Under the pieces are notes generated by a model that ran no database searches, was not told where the DNA came from, and saw only the letters and a program-made list of their open reading frames with translations. Shown in pieces: positions 32,087-40,713 of a stretch of DNA of 44,491 nucleotides (its first letter is position 1; every line of letters starts with the position of its first letter). The translations under genes and the position numbers were made by a program. Origin of the DNA: Micrococcales bacterium (GTDB taxonomy: Bacteria; Actinomycetota; Actinomycetes; Actinomycetales; Cellulomonadaceae); the NCBI GenBank assembly GCA_009777345.1, contig WRMB01000031.1, forward strand, positions 1 through 44,491. Direction: 5' to 3'.

Positions 32087-33079
32087 GTGACCGGTCAGGA
32101 CTGGTTGTCGAAAGACTTCTACGCCATGCTCGGCGTCCCCAGGGACGCCGACGCGAACACCGTCAAGAAGGCGTACCGGAAGAAGGCCCGCCAGCTGCAC
32201 CCGGACCAGAACCCGGGCGACGCCCGCGCCGAGGAGCAGTTCAAGGACATCGGCGAGGCCTACGCGGTGCTGTCCGACCCCGAGCAGCGCCAGCGCTACG
32301 ACGAGCTGCGCACCCTGGGCGGCGGCGCCCGGTTCACCGCCAGCGGCGCCGGTGGCGGAGCCGGTTTCGAGGACCTGCTCGGCGGGATGTTCGGCCCCGG
32401 GTCCCGGGTCCGGTTCTCGACCGGTGCGCCGGGCCCCGGCCCCGCGGGCGCCGGCGGGACCGGTTTCGAGGACCTGCTCGGCGGCCTGTTCGGCCAGCAC
32501 ACGCCCCGCGACGTCCCTGGCGGACGGGGCCGCGGCGGACGCCAGGGCGCGGACCTGACCGCGTCGACGTCGCTGCCGTTCCGCACCGCTGCGGCCGGGC
32601 ACACCGTGTCGCTGAACGTCGAGGGTCGCACCGTCAACGCCCGCGTCCCCGCCGGGGTGCGCGACGGGCAGAAGATCCGGCTGCGCGGCAAGGGCCGCCC
32701 CGGCGACCCGCCCGGCGACCTGGTCATCGAGGTGCGCGTGGAACCGCACCCGGTGTTCACCACGGACGGCGACCACCTGCGGGTCACCGTGCCGGTGGCG
32801 TTCGACGAGGCCGTGCTCGGCGCCCAGGTGGACGTGCCCACCCTCGACGGGACGACGGTCAAGGTCAAGGTGCCCGCCGGGACCCCGTCGGGCCGCACCC
32901 TGCGGGTCAAGGGCCGGGGTCTGACCACCGCGAAGGGCACCGGCGACCTGCTGGTCACCGTTCAGGTGGTGGTACCGCAGAAGCTGACCGGTGCGGCCCG
33001 GGACGCGGTGCAGGCCTTCGCCGCAGCCACGGAGGGCGAAGACCCCCGGGCCGACCTCTACGCGGCCGCCCGCCAGTGA
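32087..33079 (+). CDS. dnaJ: DnaJ-type co-chaperone without zinc finger
   Basis: A 330-residue Hsp40 that delivers clients to DnaK. The J domain has HPD at 38-40, then a Gly/Phe-rich stretch with two GFEDLLGG repeats, then the two C-terminal beta domains (LTASTSLPFRTAAAGHTVSL and onwards). There are no CxxCxGxG repeats, so it is the type II (CbpA-like) form. The start is the GTG at 32087 with GAAGGGAGG upstream. It is 95 bases after grpE in the dnaK operon and followed by hspR. Confidence 0.94.
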   Translation: MTGQDWLSKDFYAMLGVPRDADANTVKKAYRKKARQLHPDQNPGDARAEEQFKDIGEAYAVLSDPEQRQRYDELRTLGGGARFTASGAGGGAGFEDLLGGMFGPGSRVRFSTGAPGPGPAGAGGTGFEDLLGGLFGQHTPRDVPGGRGRGGRQGADLTASTSLPFRTAAAGHTVSLNVEGRTVNARVPAGVRDGQKIRLRGKGRPGDPPGDLVIEVRVEPHPVFTTDGDHLRVTVPVAFDEAVLGAQVDVPTLDGTTVKVKVPAGTPSGRTLRVKGRGLTTAKGTGDLLVTVQVVVPQKLTGAARDAVQAFAAATEGEDPRADLYAAARQ

Positions 33080-33132
33080 GACGGCGGAGCGAGACGATCT
33101 GGCAGCGGGTCCAGACGTCGAGGGAGCGGAAC

Positions 33133-33585
33133 GTGCGCGGCGACGGACCAGACGAGGACACCCCGGTGTTCGCCATCTCCGTCGCCGCCCAGATGGCCGG
33201 GATGCACCCGCAGACGCTGCGCCAGTACGACCGGCTCGGCCTGGTCTGCCCCGGCCGCACCCGGGGGCGAGGGCGGCGCTACTCCGCCCGGGACGTCGCC
33301 ACGCTGCGCGAGATCCAGCGGCTGTCCCAGGACGAGGGCGTCAACCTCGCCGGGATCAAGCAGATCCTCGCACTGGTCGACGAGGTCCGGGCCCTGCGCC
33401 GCCAGGTGCAGTCGCTGCGCGACCTGCTCGACCCTGGCGGACGGGTGTTCGCCGCGTCGGCCTCCGGCGACGTCGAGGCCGTGCGGCCCAAGGCCCGCCC
33501 CCGTCCGGGTGCCGCTGGCGCACAGCTGGTGCCCTGGATCCCGCGCCAGCTCACCCTCGTCCGGCGCGACCGCCGCCCGTCCTGA
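33133..33585 (+). CDS. hspR: Heat-shock repressor HspR
   Basis: A 150-residue MerR-family repressor. The winged helix is FAISVAAQMAGMHPQTLRQY, then LVCPGRTRGRGRRYSARDV and LREIQRLSQDEGVNLAGIK. A coiled-coil segment (VDEVRALRRQVQSLRDLL) follows. It binds HAIR sites with DnaK as co-repressor. The start is the GTG at 33133, 7 nt after AGGGAG; upstream frame is open but lacks this. Last gene of the dnaK operon. Confidence 0.93.
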   Translation: MRGDGPDEDTPVFAISVAAQMAGMHPQTLRQYDRLGLVCPGRTRGRGRRYSARDVATLREIQRLSQDEGVNLAGIKQILALVDEVRALRRQVQSLRDLLDPGGRVFAASASGDVEAVRPKARPRPGAAGAQLVPWIPRQLTLVRRDRRPS

Positions 33586-33597
33586 CCCGGTCGACCG

Positions 33598-34251
33598 TCA
33601 GGCCGACGGGGCGTGGTCGCCGTAGGCGGAGACGCACAGGTAGCGGCACGGCAGCCGCACCATCTCCACGGGACCGTGCGGACCCTCGCCGTCGAACTGC
33701 AGGGCGTCCCCGGGTCGCAGGGTGTAGCGCGCCTCGCCGTGGGCGTAGATCATCGTGCCCTCCAGCATGTAGAGGAACTCGGTGCCCGGGTGCTGGAACA
33801 GCTGGAACGGCTCGGAATCCTCGGTCAGGGTGACCAGGAGGGCGTCCATCCGTCGGTGCTGGCCGCCCAGGGCGCCGAGCAGCTCGAACTGGTAGTGCTG
33901 CTGCGAACCGCGGCGCACGGCCTGCGCCCCGTGGCCGGAGGGCACGAAGGCCGACTCGCGCTCGGAGTCGACACCCCGGAACAGCGCGGTGACCGGTACG
34001 TCCAGTCCCCTGGCCAGGCGAGACAGCGTGGTCAGGGAGCACGATGTCTGCGCGTTCTCGATCTTGGACAGCATGGCCTTGGACACACCGATGCGTTCGG
34101 CGGCCTCGGCCACAGAGAGTCCCGCCGCCAGGCGGTAGGCACGAGCTTGACGTGCGATAGAACGTTCCAGATCGCCCTCGGCGGGGCCGCTCTGGCCGCC
34201 CGGAAGGCGCGATGTTTCGTCGGGCGGGTTGGCGCCATTGCCAGATCTCAC
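33598..34251 (-). CDS. XRE-family regulator with cupin domain
   Basis: A 217-residue regulator. Residues 20-90 form an XRE helix-turn-helix (YRLAAGLSVAEAAERIGVSK, then AMLSKIENAQTSCSLTTLSR). Residues about 140-210 are a cupin (PFQLFQHPGTEFLYMLEGTM, ARYTLRPGDALQFDGEGPHG) that probably senses a small molecule. I take the GTG at 34251 because CATGAT lies 6 nt upstream, at leaderless spacing; the frame is open to 34368. It converges on hspR. Its target is not evident; a good inverted repeat lies upstream at 34368-34394. Confidence 0.85.
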   Translation of the reverse strand: MRSGNGANPPDETSRLPGGQSGPAEGDLERSIARQARAYRLAAGLSVAEAAERIGVSKAMLSKIENAQTSCSLTTLSRLARGLDVPVTALFRGVDSERESAFVPSGHGAQAVRRGSQQHYQFELLGALGGQHRRMDALLVTLTEDSEPFQLFQHPGTEFLYMLEGTMIYAHGEARYTLRPGDALQFDGEGPHGPVEMVRLPCRYLCVSAYGDHAPSA

Positions 34252-34732
34252 TGGGACATCATGCCCTGTCGGACAGGCGGACGACACCACACCCCGGCTG
34301 CCAGAAATCCACCGCGCCACCATCGATAGGCGGTGACCACCCCCGTGGTACTTGTGGGTCACAGACAAGCCTATCCGGCCACCTCGGATAGGCTACGACC
34401 ACCACCCAGAAACCACCGGTGGGTCTCTGACAAGCAGCGTAACGATTACTGAACACAGGCGATCGGCCTGTGACAGCCACGGCGAGAGTGGTACCTCGTC
34501 AGGCCGTCCGACCGTGACCCGACCGGCCCGGAAAAGCCCAGCAAGATATCGGGCCGTACCAGGTGCATCACCCGGACGGCGCAGCGTTCCCGCCGGTCTG
34601 GCGCGGACCGGTCGAGACCCGGTCGGGGCGGAGCGTCTCGCACTACCGGACGCGTCGAGGTGGCTCGCGCGACCTGCCGGGCCGATCAGGGGTGCCCACG
34701 GCCAACTGGCTCCGAGGACCAGCGCGGCGGGC
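34252..34732. other. Non-coding region, several inverted repeats
   Basis: About 480 bases with no convincing gene. Besides the repeat at 34368-34394, CACAGGC/GCCTGTG forms a small hairpin near 34456-34475, and CTTGT/ACAAG pairs near 34351-34369. These could be regulator sites or a small RNA, but I cannot tell. Confidence 0.4.
34368..34394. promoter_or_regulatory. Inverted repeat, possible XRE-cupin operator
   Basis: AGCCTATCCG and CGGATAGGCT form a perfect 10-bp inverted repeat around 7 nt, about 115 bases upstream of the XRE-cupin start. A further CGATAGGC half-site lies near 34324. Confidence 0.45.
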
Positions 34733-34738
34733 TACAGT
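34733..34738 (+). promoter_or_regulatory. -10 box upstream of the ESX-like gene
   Basis: TACAGT ends 7 nt before an ATG at 34746. Transcription would start at or near that ATG. Confidence 0.45.
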
Positions 34739-34745
34739 GGTCGGT

Positions 34746-34772
34746 ATGGAAGGGGCTGGTCGTCGTGGCTGA
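34746..34772 (+). CDS. Possible 8-codon leader peptide
   Basis: ATG then seven codons (MEGAGRRG) and TGA. It would be read from the very 5' end of the mRNA and its stop overlaps the GTG of the next gene. It could couple translation, or it may be chance: AAGGGG inside it is also the Shine-Dalgarno sequence of the next gene. Confidence 0.3.
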   Translation: MEGAGRRG

Positions 34773-35082
34773 TCGGATCGCGGTCGACGCGAACGCACTA
34801 GTCCACCATGCCGTCCGGGTCGAACGGGTGAGCGACGACGTACGGGCGGCCACCGACACCGCCCGGCGGTCCGTCCTGGGGACCGACGCGCTGGGTCCGC
34901 TGTGCTCGTTCCTGCTGCTGCCCACCCAGGACGCGGCGACGGTCGCGCAGGCAACGATCACGTCGGCGTCGACGATGGTCGAGTGGACCGGACAGCGGGC
35001 CCGGGTCTGGGCGCAGCACGCCGCGGACGCCGAGCAGCGGGCGCTGGACAGGCTCCGGACGCTGCACGCCAGCCTGGTCTGA
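34765..35082 (+). CDS. ESX/WXG100-like small helical protein, 105 aa
   Basis: A small, Ala-rich, all-helical protein. Its length, the two helical halves (ALVHHAVRVERVSDDVRAAT and TITSASTMVEWTGQRARVWA) and the lack of a signal peptide suit type VII secretion partner proteins. The WXG turn itself is not present; WTG (WTGQRAR) is the nearest. The GTG at 34765 is preceded by AAGGGG. No other type VII genes are seen. It might also be a small cytosolic scaffold. Confidence 0.5.
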   Translation: MADRIAVDANALVHHAVRVERVSDDVRAATDTARRSVLGTDALGPLCSFLLLPTQDAATVAQATITSASTMVEWTGQRARVWAQHAADAEQRALDRLRTLHASLV

Positions 35083-35107
35083 ACCGACCGATCCGAGACG
35101 GAGCAGG

Positions 35108-36994
35108 TCAGACCAGGGCGTGCCCGAGCACCCGGCCGAACCCCTGCACCTGGGCCGTGGCCAGGATCTGCGCGTCGGACGCCGTCCAGGTGTGCGTGCT
35201 CGGATCGGCGTCACGCACCTGGACGAAGCCGAACCGGTCCGCCGAGTACACCGTGCCGCCCGCCTGGAGCACCCCGGACAGCAGACCGGTGTCCTCGCCA
35301 CAGCCCACCGGCGGAAAACCGACCTCGGCCAGGACCGCGCGACGGGCGACGACGGTCGGCCCGGCGACGAAGTGGCTGAACCGGTGCTCGTGCGCGCCGA
35401 ACCGCAGCGCCAGCACGTCCGTACCAGCCAGGTAGACGAAGTGGGCGTGCTTGCCGACCACGTCAGCGCCCGAGTAGCCCATGGCGGCCAGCTGGTCGAA
35501 CAGGTAGTGCTCGCCATACACGTCGTCGTCGTCGATCTTCGCCACGACTGGTGCGTCCGCCGCGCCGACCCCCCGGTTCAGGCACTCGCCGAGCGGTACG
35601 TCGGCGTCGACGTGCAGCACCACGGCGTCGGCCAGCCCACCGTCCTTGGCGGCCCGGAGCACCGCGTCGTCGTCCACGTCCCAGCCGTGCGCCACGAACA
35701 CCAGCTGGACCTGCACGTTGCGCTGCGCGGCCAGGGTGGCCAGCACCGGCTCCAGGCGGTGCGGCCGGTTCGAGGCCACCAGCGCGGTCACCGCCCGGGG
35801 GCCCGCCGTCATCCGGTGCCCAGGGATACCGGCAACGTCGAGCACCTGATCGGCCCGGTGGGCGTAGGTGTGCGCCGCCCAGACCTGGCGCTGCGCCCGG
35901 TGCACCATCCGGTCGCGCAGCTCGGGGTTGGCCACCAGGGCCCGCAGCGTCGCCTCGGCCTCCTCGGGCGTCCCCACCTGGGCGACCTCGTCCGCACCGA
36001 ACGTCGCGCTGATCGCCGGGCTGGGCGTGGACACCACGGCGGTGCCCGACGCAGTGATCTCGTACACCCGCCGGGCGCACATCGTCGACGAGCCGACCAC
36101 CGTGTTGACGTTGCAGAACACCTTGTACGCCCGGTAGGCGGCCAGCATGCGCGGGTAGTCCAGCCGACCGACGACGTGCTGGTCCAGCGGCACCGGGAAC
36201 TGGTACCGGTCGTCGCCGCCGAGCTGGCGGGAGAAGATCTCCAGCCCGTGCTCCATCCGCTTCCCGGCCCGGGCCGCCGCGCCCAGCAGCAGGTCCATCT
36301 GGGCCCGGCGCTCGGCGTGCCGGTGCGCGAAGTACATCCCGGCGAAGGCCACGTCCCGCTCGGCGTAGCCCGGACCGGTGCGCACCGGATGGTGCACCGC
36401 AGGCTGCGCGGCGAACGGCAGCACCCCGACCCGGTGGTGGCCCAGCCGGGCCCGGTAGGCCTCGACCAGATCGCCGTCAGTGGTCAGGACGTGGTCGAAC
36501 AGCAGCGCCGTGCCGAGGAAGTCCTCGTGGTGGACCGGGTCCTCCTTGTTCCAGAACACCGTCGGCACCTCGTGGGCGCGGCACCAGGCGAGCAGTGCGA
36601 TCAGGGCCGGGCTGGGGGCGTTCGCACCGGTCAGCTGGTAGCGCCACGCCCCGCCGTTGCCCGCCCAGGCCGACTCCACGAACAGCAGCCGCACCCCGGC
36701 CATCTGCTGCTGCCACCGGTCCGGGGTCAGCGCCACCTGGGTCCACTCGTAGCCGAACGCCAGCGCGGAGAAGTCGTCCAGGATCACCGCGACCCGCAGA
36801 CCGGCCCGCCGGGCCGGAGCGGGCGGCAACGGCCAGGGGGCGAACGTCAGGCCGTGACGGTCCGGCCGGGCCCGCACGTCACCGGCTTCCCCGCCAGCCC
36901 GCACCCGCTGCCGGTGCCGACGCAGCCCGGCCAGACCGCCGTGCCGCAGGTGCCACACCGCCCGACGCGCTGTCCCAAGATCCACGACCCCCAC
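35108..36994 (-). CDS. Two-domain glycosyltransferase (CgeB-like plus GT2)
   Basis: A 628-residue protein joining two glycosyltransferase modules. Residues about 60-400 resemble the CgeB/GT-B type (TVFWNKEDPVHHEDF, VAFAGMYFAHRHAERR, NVNTVVGSSTMCARRVYEIT, then ASGTAVV). Residues about 410-628 are GT2-like (VTALVASNRPHRLEPVLATL, then the metal-binding VAKIDDDDVYGEHYLFDQLA). It should build a surface polysaccharide or glycan, in the cytoplasm. Start at 36994 or the GTG three codons later. It converges on the ESX-like gene and follows a SRPBCC-like gene. Confidence 0.85.
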   Translation of the reverse strand: MGVVDLGTARRAVWHLRHGGLAGLRRHRQRVRAGGEAGDVRARPDRHGLTFAPWPLPPAPARRAGLRVAVILDDFSALAFGYEWTQVALTPDRWQQQMAGVRLLFVESAWAGNGGAWRYQLTGANAPSPALIALLAWCRAHEVPTVFWNKEDPVHHEDFLGTALLFDHVLTTDGDLVEAYRARLGHHRVGVLPFAAQPAVHHPVRTGPGYAERDVAFAGMYFAHRHAERRAQMDLLLGAAARAGKRMEHGLEIFSRQLGGDDRYQFPVPLDQHVVGRLDYPRMLAAYRAYKVFCNVNTVVGSSTMCARRVYEITASGTAVVSTPSPAISATFGADEVAQVGTPEEAEATLRALVANPELRDRMVHRAQRQVWAAHTYAHRADQVLDVAGIPGHRMTAGPRAVTALVASNRPHRLEPVLATLAAQRNVQVQLVFVAHGWDVDDDAVLRAAKDGGLADAVVLHVDADVPLGECLNRGVGAADAPVVAKIDDDDVYGEHYLFDQLAAMGYSGADVVGKHAHFVYLAGTDVLALRFGAHEHRFSHFVAGPTVVARRAVLAEVGFPPVGCGEDTGLLSGVLQAGGTVYSADRFGFVQVRDADPSTHTWTASDAQILATAQVQGFGRVLGHALV

Positions 36995-37066
36995 CCTGCC
37001 GGATCGAGCCGATCACGCAAGGGGTGGGAGGGTCCGGCGGTCTTTCCGCCCTGGGTGGGCGGAGCG

Positions 37067-37136
37067 GGTGGTGTGCCGACGACGCAGTCCCTCGCCCGGC
37101 TAGGCTCGGGTCACGACCGGGCCGGCACACCCCACC
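37067..37136 (+). repeat. Hairpin with conserved 21-nt core (copy 2)
   Basis: GTGTGCCG (37071-37078) pairs with CGGCACAC (37123-37130), extended by GGTG/CACC across a bulge. Inside is the 21-nt core at 37081-37101, identical to the minus-strand core at 17193-17213. The stem sequences of the two copies differ. It overlaps the last codons of the SRPBCC-like gene (ends 37111), so it may act as its terminator. Confidence 0.65.
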
Positions 37137-37845
37137 AGGCGTCCCACCGGGCGGCGACCGTGGCGAACGCGTCGTCGTCCAGACCGTAGGTGGACAGCAC
37201 CACGTCGATCCGGCCGTTGGCCTCGTGCGCGACCGACGGGCGCTCCAGCACCACCAGCAGCGCGTCGGACGGCCCGTGCAGGCGCAGGCCGAACTGCAGC
37301 TCGGTGCGGTAGACCAGCCGCCCGCCGACGTGCACCCCGTCGGGGCGTACCGCCTCCAGGTGACCGTGCACCGGGAGCCCGCGCACCCCGTGCAGACCCA
37401 CCCGGTCCAGCAGCCGGTCCTGGCGCGGCCCGGCGTCCAGGCCGACCGCCGACCAGGTGCGCCGCTCCTCACCCGGGTGCACCGCCAGCGCGAACTCCAG
37501 CTGGTGGATATCGGCGACCCACTTCTCGTCCACCGGGTCGCGCACCCCGTCGTAGTGGGACAGGCCGTCGTGGCTGGGCCGTTCCACCGTGACCGTGGTG
37601 CGGTGCGAGTCGCCGGTAGGCGACAGCCGCACCGCCGTCCCGTCCGGCCACTCCAGCTCGCGGCGCAGCCCGTCCGCCAGGGTGCGCACCGTGGAACCGA
37701 ACACCCGGTCGATCTCGGCAGGCAGACCGTCGTGGTCGTAGCCGTACCAGCGTCGGATCAGCTCCGGGCGGCGCAGGTGCGCCCAGGCCGTGTCAGAGTC
37801 AGCCGCCAGGTCCAGCGTCTGGATGCGGCGCCGATCGAGCGTCAT
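37111..37845 (-). CDS. SRPBCC (AHSA1)-like protein
   Basis: A 244-residue soluble protein. The opening LDLAADSDTAWAHLRRPELI RRWYG is the typical start of a START/Bet v1-like (SRPBCC) fold, which holds a hydrophobic ligand or binds chaperones. A second half repeats the beta pattern and ends ARWDAWWGVPARS. Function is not predictable. It is upstream of the glycosyltransferase on the same strand, separated by a repeat. Confidence 0.65.
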   Translation of the reverse strand: MTLDRRRIQTLDLAADSDTAWAHLRRPELIRRWYGYDHDGLPAEIDRVFGSTVRTLADGLRRELEWPDGTAVRLSPTGDSHRTTVTVERPSHDGLSHYDGVRDPVDEKWVADIHQLEFALAVHPGEERRTWSAVGLDAGPRQDRLLDRVGLHGVRGLPVHGHLEAVRPDGVHVGGRLVYRTELQFGLRLHGPSDALLVVLERPSVAHEANGRIDVVLSTYGLDDDAFATVAARWDAWWGVPARS

Positions 37846-37960
37846 CGCTACTCACCTCACCCTCTGCCGGGAGCCTACGCCCAGCGCCCGGCCACGGCTA
37901 GGGGGCAAACGTCGCAACCAGGAGCGTCCCCCTGTCGGCGGATCTCCCCGGACGCCTCCA

Positions 37961-38968
37961 TCAGCCCGTCGTGCGGGCGACGGCGGCCCGGTCCACCCGC
38001 AGGAGCACCTCACCGGTCGGGGTGACGCCGACCGGGGCCCACGCGGTGACCTCGCCCACGTCCGCGACGACGACGGTCACCTCGGTACGACCGCGCCGGT
38101 GGGCGGCGCGGACCACCTGGCCGCGCAGCGGACCGGCCGGGTCGAGCACCAGGGCGCCCGGGGCCAGGGCCAGCTCGCCACCAGAACCGGACAGGTCGAA
38201 GAGCCCGGCCACCGGGGCGTCCGCGGCGACGAACGCCTGGTAGCCCAGGAAGGTCGCGACCTGCCGGGACACCGGGAACCGCCACAGGCGGTCCGGGGTG
38301 TCGACCTGGAGGATACGGCCGGAGGCCATGACCGCGACCCGGTCGGCGACGGCGAACGCCTCGTCCTGGTCGTGGGTGACGAACACCGCGGTGGCGCCGG
38401 TGGTGGTCAGGACGCGGCGCAGATCGTCGGCCAGGCGTTCGCGCAGCACCCGGTCCAGGGCGGACAGCGGCTCGTCCAGCAGCAGCAGCCGAGGCCGCGG
38501 CGCCAACGACCGGGCCAGGGCCACGCGCTGCCGCTCCCCGCCGGACAGCGACGCCACGTCCCGGTGGGCCGTCCCCGGCAGCCCGACCAGGTCCAGCAGC
38601 TCGGTCACCCGCCGGGCCCGCTCGGCCCGTCGCTCCCGGGGCCGGGCCGTCCGACCCCGGGCCACGCCGTACCCGACGTTGCCCGCCACGTCCCGGTGCG
38701 CGAACAGCTGCCCGTCCTGGAACAGCAGACCGAAGCCGCGCCGGTGGACTGGCACCCCGGCCAGGTCGGCCCCGTCCCAGGTCACCGCGCCCCCCGCCAG
38801 CGGTTCCAACCCCGCCACCGCCCGCAGCAGCGACGACTTGCCGCACCCCGACGGGCCCAGCAGCGCCAGCACCTGCCCGCACGGCACGGCCAGCGAGACC
38901 CCGTCCACGGCGGTCACGTCGCCGTACCGGACAGCAACGTCCCGCAGACCCAGCCCCGAGCCTGTCAT
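37961..38968 (-). CDS. thiQ: Thiamine ABC transporter ATP-binding protein
   Basis: The ATPase of the transporter that imports thiamine or its phosphates. Walker A GPSGCGKSS (38-46), Q-loop GLLFQDGQLF, signature LSGGERQRVA, Walker B LLLLDEPLS and switch His FVTHDQDEA are present. A C-terminal TOBE-like region gives 335 residues, longer than the classic ThiQ. The ATG at 38968 is preceded by GAGGAGAG; it starts 11 nt after the permease stop. The assignment to thiamine comes from the TPP riboswitch and neighbours. Confidence 0.92.
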   Translation of the reverse strand: MTGSGLGLRDVAVRYGDVTAVDGVSLAVPCGQVLALLGPSGCGKSSLLRAVAGLEPLAGGAVTWDGADLAGVPVHRRGFGLLFQDGQLFAHRDVAGNVGYGVARGRTARPRERRAERARRVTELLDLVGLPGTAHRDVASLSGGERQRVALARSLAPRPRLLLLDEPLSALDRVLRERLADDLRRVLTTTGATAVFVTHDQDEAFAVADRVAVMASGRILQVDTPDRLWRFPVSRQVATFLGYQAFVAADAPVAGLFDLSGSGGELALAPGALVLDPAGPLRGQVVRAAHRRGRTEVTVVVADVGEVTAWAPVGVTPTGEVLLRVDRAAVARTTG

Positions 38969-38979
38969 CTGCTCTCTCC

Positions 38980-40713
38980 TCACCATGTCGCACCGACCGT
39001 CCGGGCGCGCAGATGCTCGAAGACGGCCACCGCGGCGGCCGACAGGGCCGCCAGCAGCACCGCGGCGGCCAGGGCCTGGCCGGACGACTCCAGGCCGGGG
39101 CGACCGATCAGGCGGAACACCACCACCGGCAGGGTCGGCTGGTCGGGCCGGGCCAGGAACGACGTGGCCCCGAACTCACCCAGTGACACGGCGAACGCGA
39201 ACCCGGCGGCCAGGCCCAGGGCACGCAGCCCGGCCGGGGCGTCCACCGTGGCCAGCACCCGACCCGGCGGTGCCCCCAGGGTGGCCGCGGCCTCGCGCTG
39301 GCGGGGGTCGACAGCCCGCAGCACCGGCAGCACCGTGCGCACCACCAGCGGTACCGCGACCGTGGCCTGGGCCACCGGGACCAGCAGCGGGTGCCCCCGC
39401 AGGTCCACAGGAAGACCGAACGGGTGGTGCATGCTCAGCAGCAGCCCGAACCCGACGGTCACCGCCGAGACCCCCAGCGGCGCCATGACCAGAGCGTCGA
39501 ACCCGGCGAGCAGCCGCCGGGCCGCGGTGCGGGCCGGTCGGCGGGACAGCACCACGGCCAGCAGCCCGCCGACCAGCAGAGCCAGCCCGGTGGCGTCCAC
39601 CGCGACCCGCAGGGACGTGACGGCGGCGTCCAGCGCACTGGTCGAGCCCAGCCCCGGTGCGGGCCGGGCCAGCGCGGCGTAGTGGTCCAGCCCCCAGCCG
39701 TCGCCCACCCGCAACGACCGCGCCACCAGCGCCAGGATCGGCAGGGCCAACCAGCACACCACCACCCCGGTCACGACCGCCGCCAGCGCTGATCCCCCTG
39801 GTCGGCGCGCGAGGTGCGAGCCGCCGCGCGAGGTGCGTGAGCCCGCACCTCGCACCGGGTCGGGCTGAGCCAGGGGCAGGGCGCGTTCCCGGGCGGCGCG
39901 GGCCCGGGCGGCCACCGCCAGGACGGCCGCGACCACAACCAGCTGGGTGACGGACAGCACCGCCGCCGCCCGCAGGTTGAGGAACTGGGTGGTCTGGAGG
40001 TAGATCTCGGTCTCCACGGTGCCGAACCGGGGGCCGCCCAGCACCAGCACCGTGCCGAACGACGTCGCCGAGAACAGGAACACCAGGGCGGCGGCCGCGG
40101 CGACAGCCGGGGTCAGGGCGGGCAGCGTCACCGTCGCGAACACCCGGACGCTCGACGCACCCAGCGCCCGGGCGGCCTGCTCGGCCCGTGGGTCCAGCCG
40201 CTCCCACAGCCCGCCGACCCCGCGCACCACCACCGAGTAGTTGAAGAACGACAGCGCCGCGACGATCCCCACCAGCGTGTGGTCCAGCCCCAGGAACCCC
40301 AGCGGTCCCGACGGCTGCAGCAAAGCCCGGAACGCCACCCCCACCACCACGGTGGGCAGCACGAACGGCACGGTGACAAAAGCCCGCAGCGCCGTCCGGC
40401 CCCGGAACGGCCCCGCCCGGTACAGGGTGTGCGCACCAGGCACCCCCAGCACGACGCACACCACCGTCGTCAGCCCGGCCTGGAGCAGCGTCAGCCCGAC
40501 GACCCGCCAGGTGCGCGGCCGGGAGAACACCTCGCCGAACCCGCCCAGGTCCAGCGCCCCGTCCGCCACGAACCCACGCCCGACCATCACCGCCACCGGC
40601 CAGGCGAAGAACACCGCCAGGAAGACCAGCGGCAGCCCGGCGGCCAGGCCCCAGCCGAGGGCGTGCCTGGCGGCGGTCAGCCGATGTCGAGGTCGGTCCA
40701 CTGGGTCAGCCAC
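38980..40713 (-). CDS. thiP: Thiamine ABC transporter permease (fused)
   Basis: A 577-residue fused permease with about 12 membrane helices and two permease halves joined by a linker. EAA-loop like segments are EQAARALGAS and REAAATLGAP. The linker DNA (39806-39857) contains two direct copies of GCGCGAGGTGCG and an inverted one that forms a 10-bp stem, with a 20-nt match to 10520-10539. The linker residues are Arg/Ser/Gly-rich and look like tolerated insertion. The start is the GTG at 40713, overlapping the binding-protein gene by 37 nt; a GTG at 40701 is possible. Confidence 0.92.
   Translation of the reverse strand: MADPVDRPRHRLTAARHALGWGLAAGLPLVFLAVFFAWPVAVMVGRGFVADGALDLGGFGEVFSRPRTWRVVGLTLLQAGLTTVVCVVLGVPGAHTLYRAGPFRGRTALRAFVTVPFVLPTVVVGVAFRALLQPSGPLGFLGLDHTLVGIVAALSFFNYSVVVRGVGGLWERLDPRAEQAARALGASSVRVFATVTLPALTPAVAAAAALVFLFSATSFGTVLVLGGPRFGTVETEIYLQTTQFLNLRAAAVLSVTQLVVVAAVLAVAARARAARERALPLAQPDPVRGAGSRTSRGGSHLARRPGGSALAAVVTGVVVCWLALPILALVARSLRVGDGWGLDHYAALARPAPGLGSTSALDAAVTSLRVAVDATGLALLVGGLLAVVLSRRPARTAARRLLAGFDALVMAPLGVSAVTVGFGLLLSMHHPFGLPVDLRGHPLLVPVAQATVAVPLVVRTVLPVLRAVDPRQREAAATLGAPPGRVLATVDAPAGLRALGLAAGFAFAVSLGEFGATSFLARPDQPTLPVVVFRLIGRPGLESSGQALAAAVLLAALSAAAVAVFEHLRARTVGATW
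39806..39857 (-). repeat. Hairpin repeat inside thiP
   Basis: GCGAGGTGCG (39828-39837) pairs with CGCACCTCGC (39844-39853) and there is a further direct copy at the left. Bases 39838-39857 equal the reverse complement of 10520-10539. Confidence 0.7.

Noticed and set aside
37020..37060. Small GGCGG/CCGCC hairpin after the SRPBCC-like gene
   Set aside because: A short GC-rich stem is expected by chance in such DNA; the stronger hairpin with the conserved core lies beside it.
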